Program-made: the position numbers and the translations under genes
Shown: in pieces, positions 33,780 through 35,779 of the stretch
How the letters are laid out: each line of letters opens with the position of its first letter
Position numbering within the stretch: position 1 is the stretch's first letter
Assembly (NCBI GenBank): GCA_026388215.1
Contig: JAPLKF010000092.1
Coordinates: 1 to 35,779 of the forward strand
Length of the DNA: 35,779 nucleotides
DNA from: Pseudomonadota bacterium
Lineage (GTDB): Bacteria; Desulfobacterota; Syntrophorhabdia; Syntrophorhabdales; Syntrophorhabdaceae
Direction of reading: 5' to 3'
Notes under the pieces: generated by a model
Database searches by the model: none
What the model saw: the letters and a program-made list of their open reading frames with translations, nothing else
What the model was told of the DNA's origin: nothing

Positions 33780-35779
33780 ATGAGAGCAGCACTTGAGAAT
33801 AAATTGTTAGATGTAATTACGTTAAAGAACAAAGACCTTTACTATAAACTACAAATCATCTTTGGTCTTTTTTTTCCTCTCCCTGCAGCAGCTTTTCTAT
33901 TTTTCATTATAAAATATAATGTTTTAAGAGACGGGTCTCTCCACCTGATACTACTCACAATGCTGATTTTTGCTCTCTGTGGCTTCAGCATGTTAAGGAA
34001 CATATTCAGCAAAATCGTAAATTTATCAAGGGATATCTCCGAAAACATAACGGCACAGGTTGCTGGCGTTCAGTTTCAGAGTGAGAAGGATGAATTAGGA
34101 AATTTAGTAAAATCATTCAATACCATTGCGAAGCAATTTAAAGATACTCATAATCTGTTGGAAAAAAAGATATCAGAAATATCAACACTCAAGGAGCTTT
34201 CGGACCTTTGTTATGTGACCTTTGACAACGATGAGCTTTTGTATATTGCTTTGGAACGTGCTTTGAAGTTAGTAAATGCAGATGTAGGTTCTGTTTTGAT
34301 GCTGGAAAGACCACATAGAAAAGCCTTTATTGTCCAATCAACTATCGGACTTGGAAATAAGCTTACAGTAGGGGAAAAAATTGACTTCAACACAAGCATT
34401 GCCAAATATGCGGTAATTAATAAATCTCCTGTTGTTGTTGAAGACATTGAAAAGGATACCCGTTTTGGAAGAAGTAATCGCTCTAACTATGCAACGAAAT
34501 CCTTCGTGTGTATGCCTATCAAGACGATCAAGGATATTATCGGTGTTGTTACAATTTCCCGGCGAGATGATAAAACACCTTTTACCCAGGAAGATATAGA
34601 GGTTTTGACACCACTTTTAAGTAATGTAGCCTTTACATATGAAAACTTACGCCTTGTTAAACAAAATGAGCTGAAAACTGAGTATATAAAGGTGATTGAG
34701 AAAATTTTAAAGAATATTAATTCAAGTTTTCGTGACAGCGATATTATCAACACATTCTTGCGTGATGTCCAAACACTAGTGTCTTTTGATCTTGCCATGA
34801 TTTTAATAAAAGATGAAAACAGGCCTGATAATCTGGTAATATTTGACCTTTTTACCAAGGAATCTACAAATTTTTCAAAGGGTGGCTATTATCCTTACAA
34901 AGGCTCAATCATTGACAAAGTTATGGAGCAGGGAACTACCCTGATTGTGGATGACTTAAATACCCTTTACGGAGAATTTGGAAAAGAACTGTTTATGAAC
35001 AATAATTACAAATCTTGCACTTTAAGTGAATTAAAGACGGGAGGTGATACGAAAGGGGTGTTGATCTTTTTCGCACATGAACCGGAGATCTTTGACAAAG
35101 TCAAAGGGTTTATAGATATAGTGGCAGATAGCGTTTCCCTTGCTATTGCAAAAAACACACTCTCTGTCTCCATTAAAAAACGAAAACAAGAACTGGATAC
35201 ATTAAAACAGATTGGTAATGTTCTTGCTTCATCGACATTTGATATAGACCAGGTTCTCAAGCATACGATGGATATGGTAAGGGTTATCATGAATGTGGAA
35301 GCGGGCTCACTATTACTTTTACATGAAAATGAACTGGAATTCAGGGTTGCCTTTAATCTTAATATGGAGACCATGCGTAAATCGAGGCTCAAGCTCGGTC
35401 AGGGAATTGCCGGTTATGCTGCTACCTGTGGAAAATCGATAATTGTGAATGATGTTGTTAAATCTCCTCATTTTTCACAAGAAATAGACAGAATTACTGG
35501 TTTCAGAACAAAATCGGCTCTGTGTGTTCCCATTATCTCGCAAGGCAAGGTGCTCGGGGTTATTGAACTGCTGAATAAAATACCCGGTGATTTCAGTTCA
35601 AGTGATGAGCATCTATTACAATCGATTGCTTCATCGGTAAGTATTGCAATGGAGAATGCGCGCCTTTATCAAGAAACGGTTTCTATGACAGAACATGAAC
35701 GTGGGATACGACAGATGTTTCAAAAGTTTGTCCCCAAAGAGGTTGTTGATAAAATCATCCATGGTGAACAATTCGGGAA
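33780..35779 (+). CDS. Membrane HAMP - triple-GAF signalling protein, probably a class III cyclase (cut by window end)
   Basis: An uninterrupted frame runs from the ATG at 33780 to the right edge (666 codons, no stop). Two hydrophobic segments (about 21-47 and 54-76: FGLFFPLPAAAFLFFI, LILLTMLIFALCGFSML) are followed by a HAMP-like linker (77-130). Three GAF domains follow at about 137-295 (GSVLMLERPHRKAF, KSFVCMPIKTIKDIIGVV), 305-460 (more divergent) and 472-630 (AGSLLLLHENELEFRVAFN, KLGQGIAGYAA, SALCVPIISQGKVLGVIELL). The last visible stretch, RQMFQKFVPKEVVDKIIHGE, is the conserved helix that precedes class III cyclase domains in bacterial adenylate cyclases, so a cyclase domain should follow outside the window. 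AAGG and GAAG lie before the ATG. Confidence 0.8.
   Translation, partial: MRAALENKLLDVITLKNKDLYYKLQIIFGLFFPLPAAAFLFFIIKYNVLRDGSLHLILLTMLIFALCGFSMLRNIFSKIVNLSRDISENITAQVAGVQFQSEKDELGNLVKSFNTIAKQFKDTHNLLEKKISEISTLKELSDLCYVTFDNDELLYIALERALKLVNADVGSVLMLERPHRKAFIVQSTIGLGNKLTVGEKIDFNTSIAKYAVINKSPVVVEDIEKDTRFGRSNRSNYATKSFVCMPIKTIKDIIGVVTISRRDDKTPFTQEDIEVLTPLLSNVAFTYENLRLVKQNELKTEYIKVIEKILKNINSSFRDSDIINTFLRDVQTLVSFDLAMILIKDENRPDNLVIFDLFTKESTNFSKGGYYPYKGSIIDKVMEQGTTLIVDDLNTLYGEFGKELFMNNNYKSCTLSELKTGGDTKGVLIFFAHEPEIFDKVKGFIDIVADSVSLAIAKNTLSVSIKKRKQELDTLKQIGNVLASSTFDIDQVLKHTMDMVRVIMNVEAGSLLLLHENELEFRVAFNLNMETMRKSRLKLGQGIAGYAATCGKSIIVNDVVKSPHFSQEIDRITGFRTKSALCVPIISQGKVLGVIELLNKIPGDFSSSDEHLLQSIASSVSIAMENARLYQETVSMTEHERGIRQMFQKFVPKEVVDKIIHGEQFG

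Overview
The window reads as chromosome from an anaerobic Gram-negative bacterium. The best guess is a deltaproteobacterial (Desulfobacterota) lineage of the syntrophic, aromatic- or fatty-acid-degrading kind. Grounds are a gamma subunit of hydrogenase/sulfhydrogenase type, an acyl-CoA dehydrogenase-etfBA-fixCX operon, a 4Fe-4S enoate-reductase-like flavoprotein with its own ferredoxin, and heavy AGA/AGG arginine use in the housekeeping genes. The taxonomic call is inference; there is no rRNA gene in the window.

Layout. 1-501 is the 3' end of an FAD/NAD- and [2Fe-2S]-binding subunit. 1142-3677 holds an apparently exported tyrosine-decarboxylase-family protein and a small secreted repeat protein; this stretch looks richer in G/C-ending codons than the rest. 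3820-7870 (minus strand) carries a MazEF module, a DUF1846 protein, a possible Cys-rich small ORF and an O-methyltransferase. 8054-9343 is purA. 9509-15743 is an expanded macromolecular-synthesis operon, rpsU-yqeY-mutS2-dnaG-rpoD. 15890-20506 is the acyl-CoA dehydrogenase, etfB, etfA, fixC, fixX operon.

From 20.5 kb to the right edge the window becomes a signalling region with three class III nucleotide cyclases and a fourth protein cut by the window edge just before its expected cyclase domain. Two are paralogues (20841-22346 and 32212-33732) joining a MerR-like helix-turn-helix, a PAS-like middle and a class III cyclase domain, so the same polypeptide appears able to bind DNA and make a cyclic nucleotide. 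Upstream of both lie AT-rich regions with the same promoter (TTGACA-N15-TATAAA) and copies of a palindrome, TATAC(A/T)GTATA. I propose these are operators for the cyclases' own DNA-binding domains. A third cyclase (25834-27792) is a membrane protein fused to a TPR-like segment and an HD-GYP domain that has lost several metal ligands. The fourth (33780 to the edge) has two membrane segments, HAMP and three GAF domains. Between them lie an excisionase-like HTH protein, an ExeA-type ATPase, a TPR protein, a lipoprotein-type PBP4 and the enoate-reductase/ferredoxin pair.

Genes working together: rpsU to rpoD couple translation, replication and transcription initiation. The dehydrogenase, ETF and FixCX pass electrons from acyl-CoA towards the membrane or another carrier. 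The cyclases suggest a local cyclic-nucleotide network whose inputs (PAS, GAF, membrane domain) differ but whose output chemistry is shared. No CRISPR array, tRNA, rRNA or intact insertion sequence was found.
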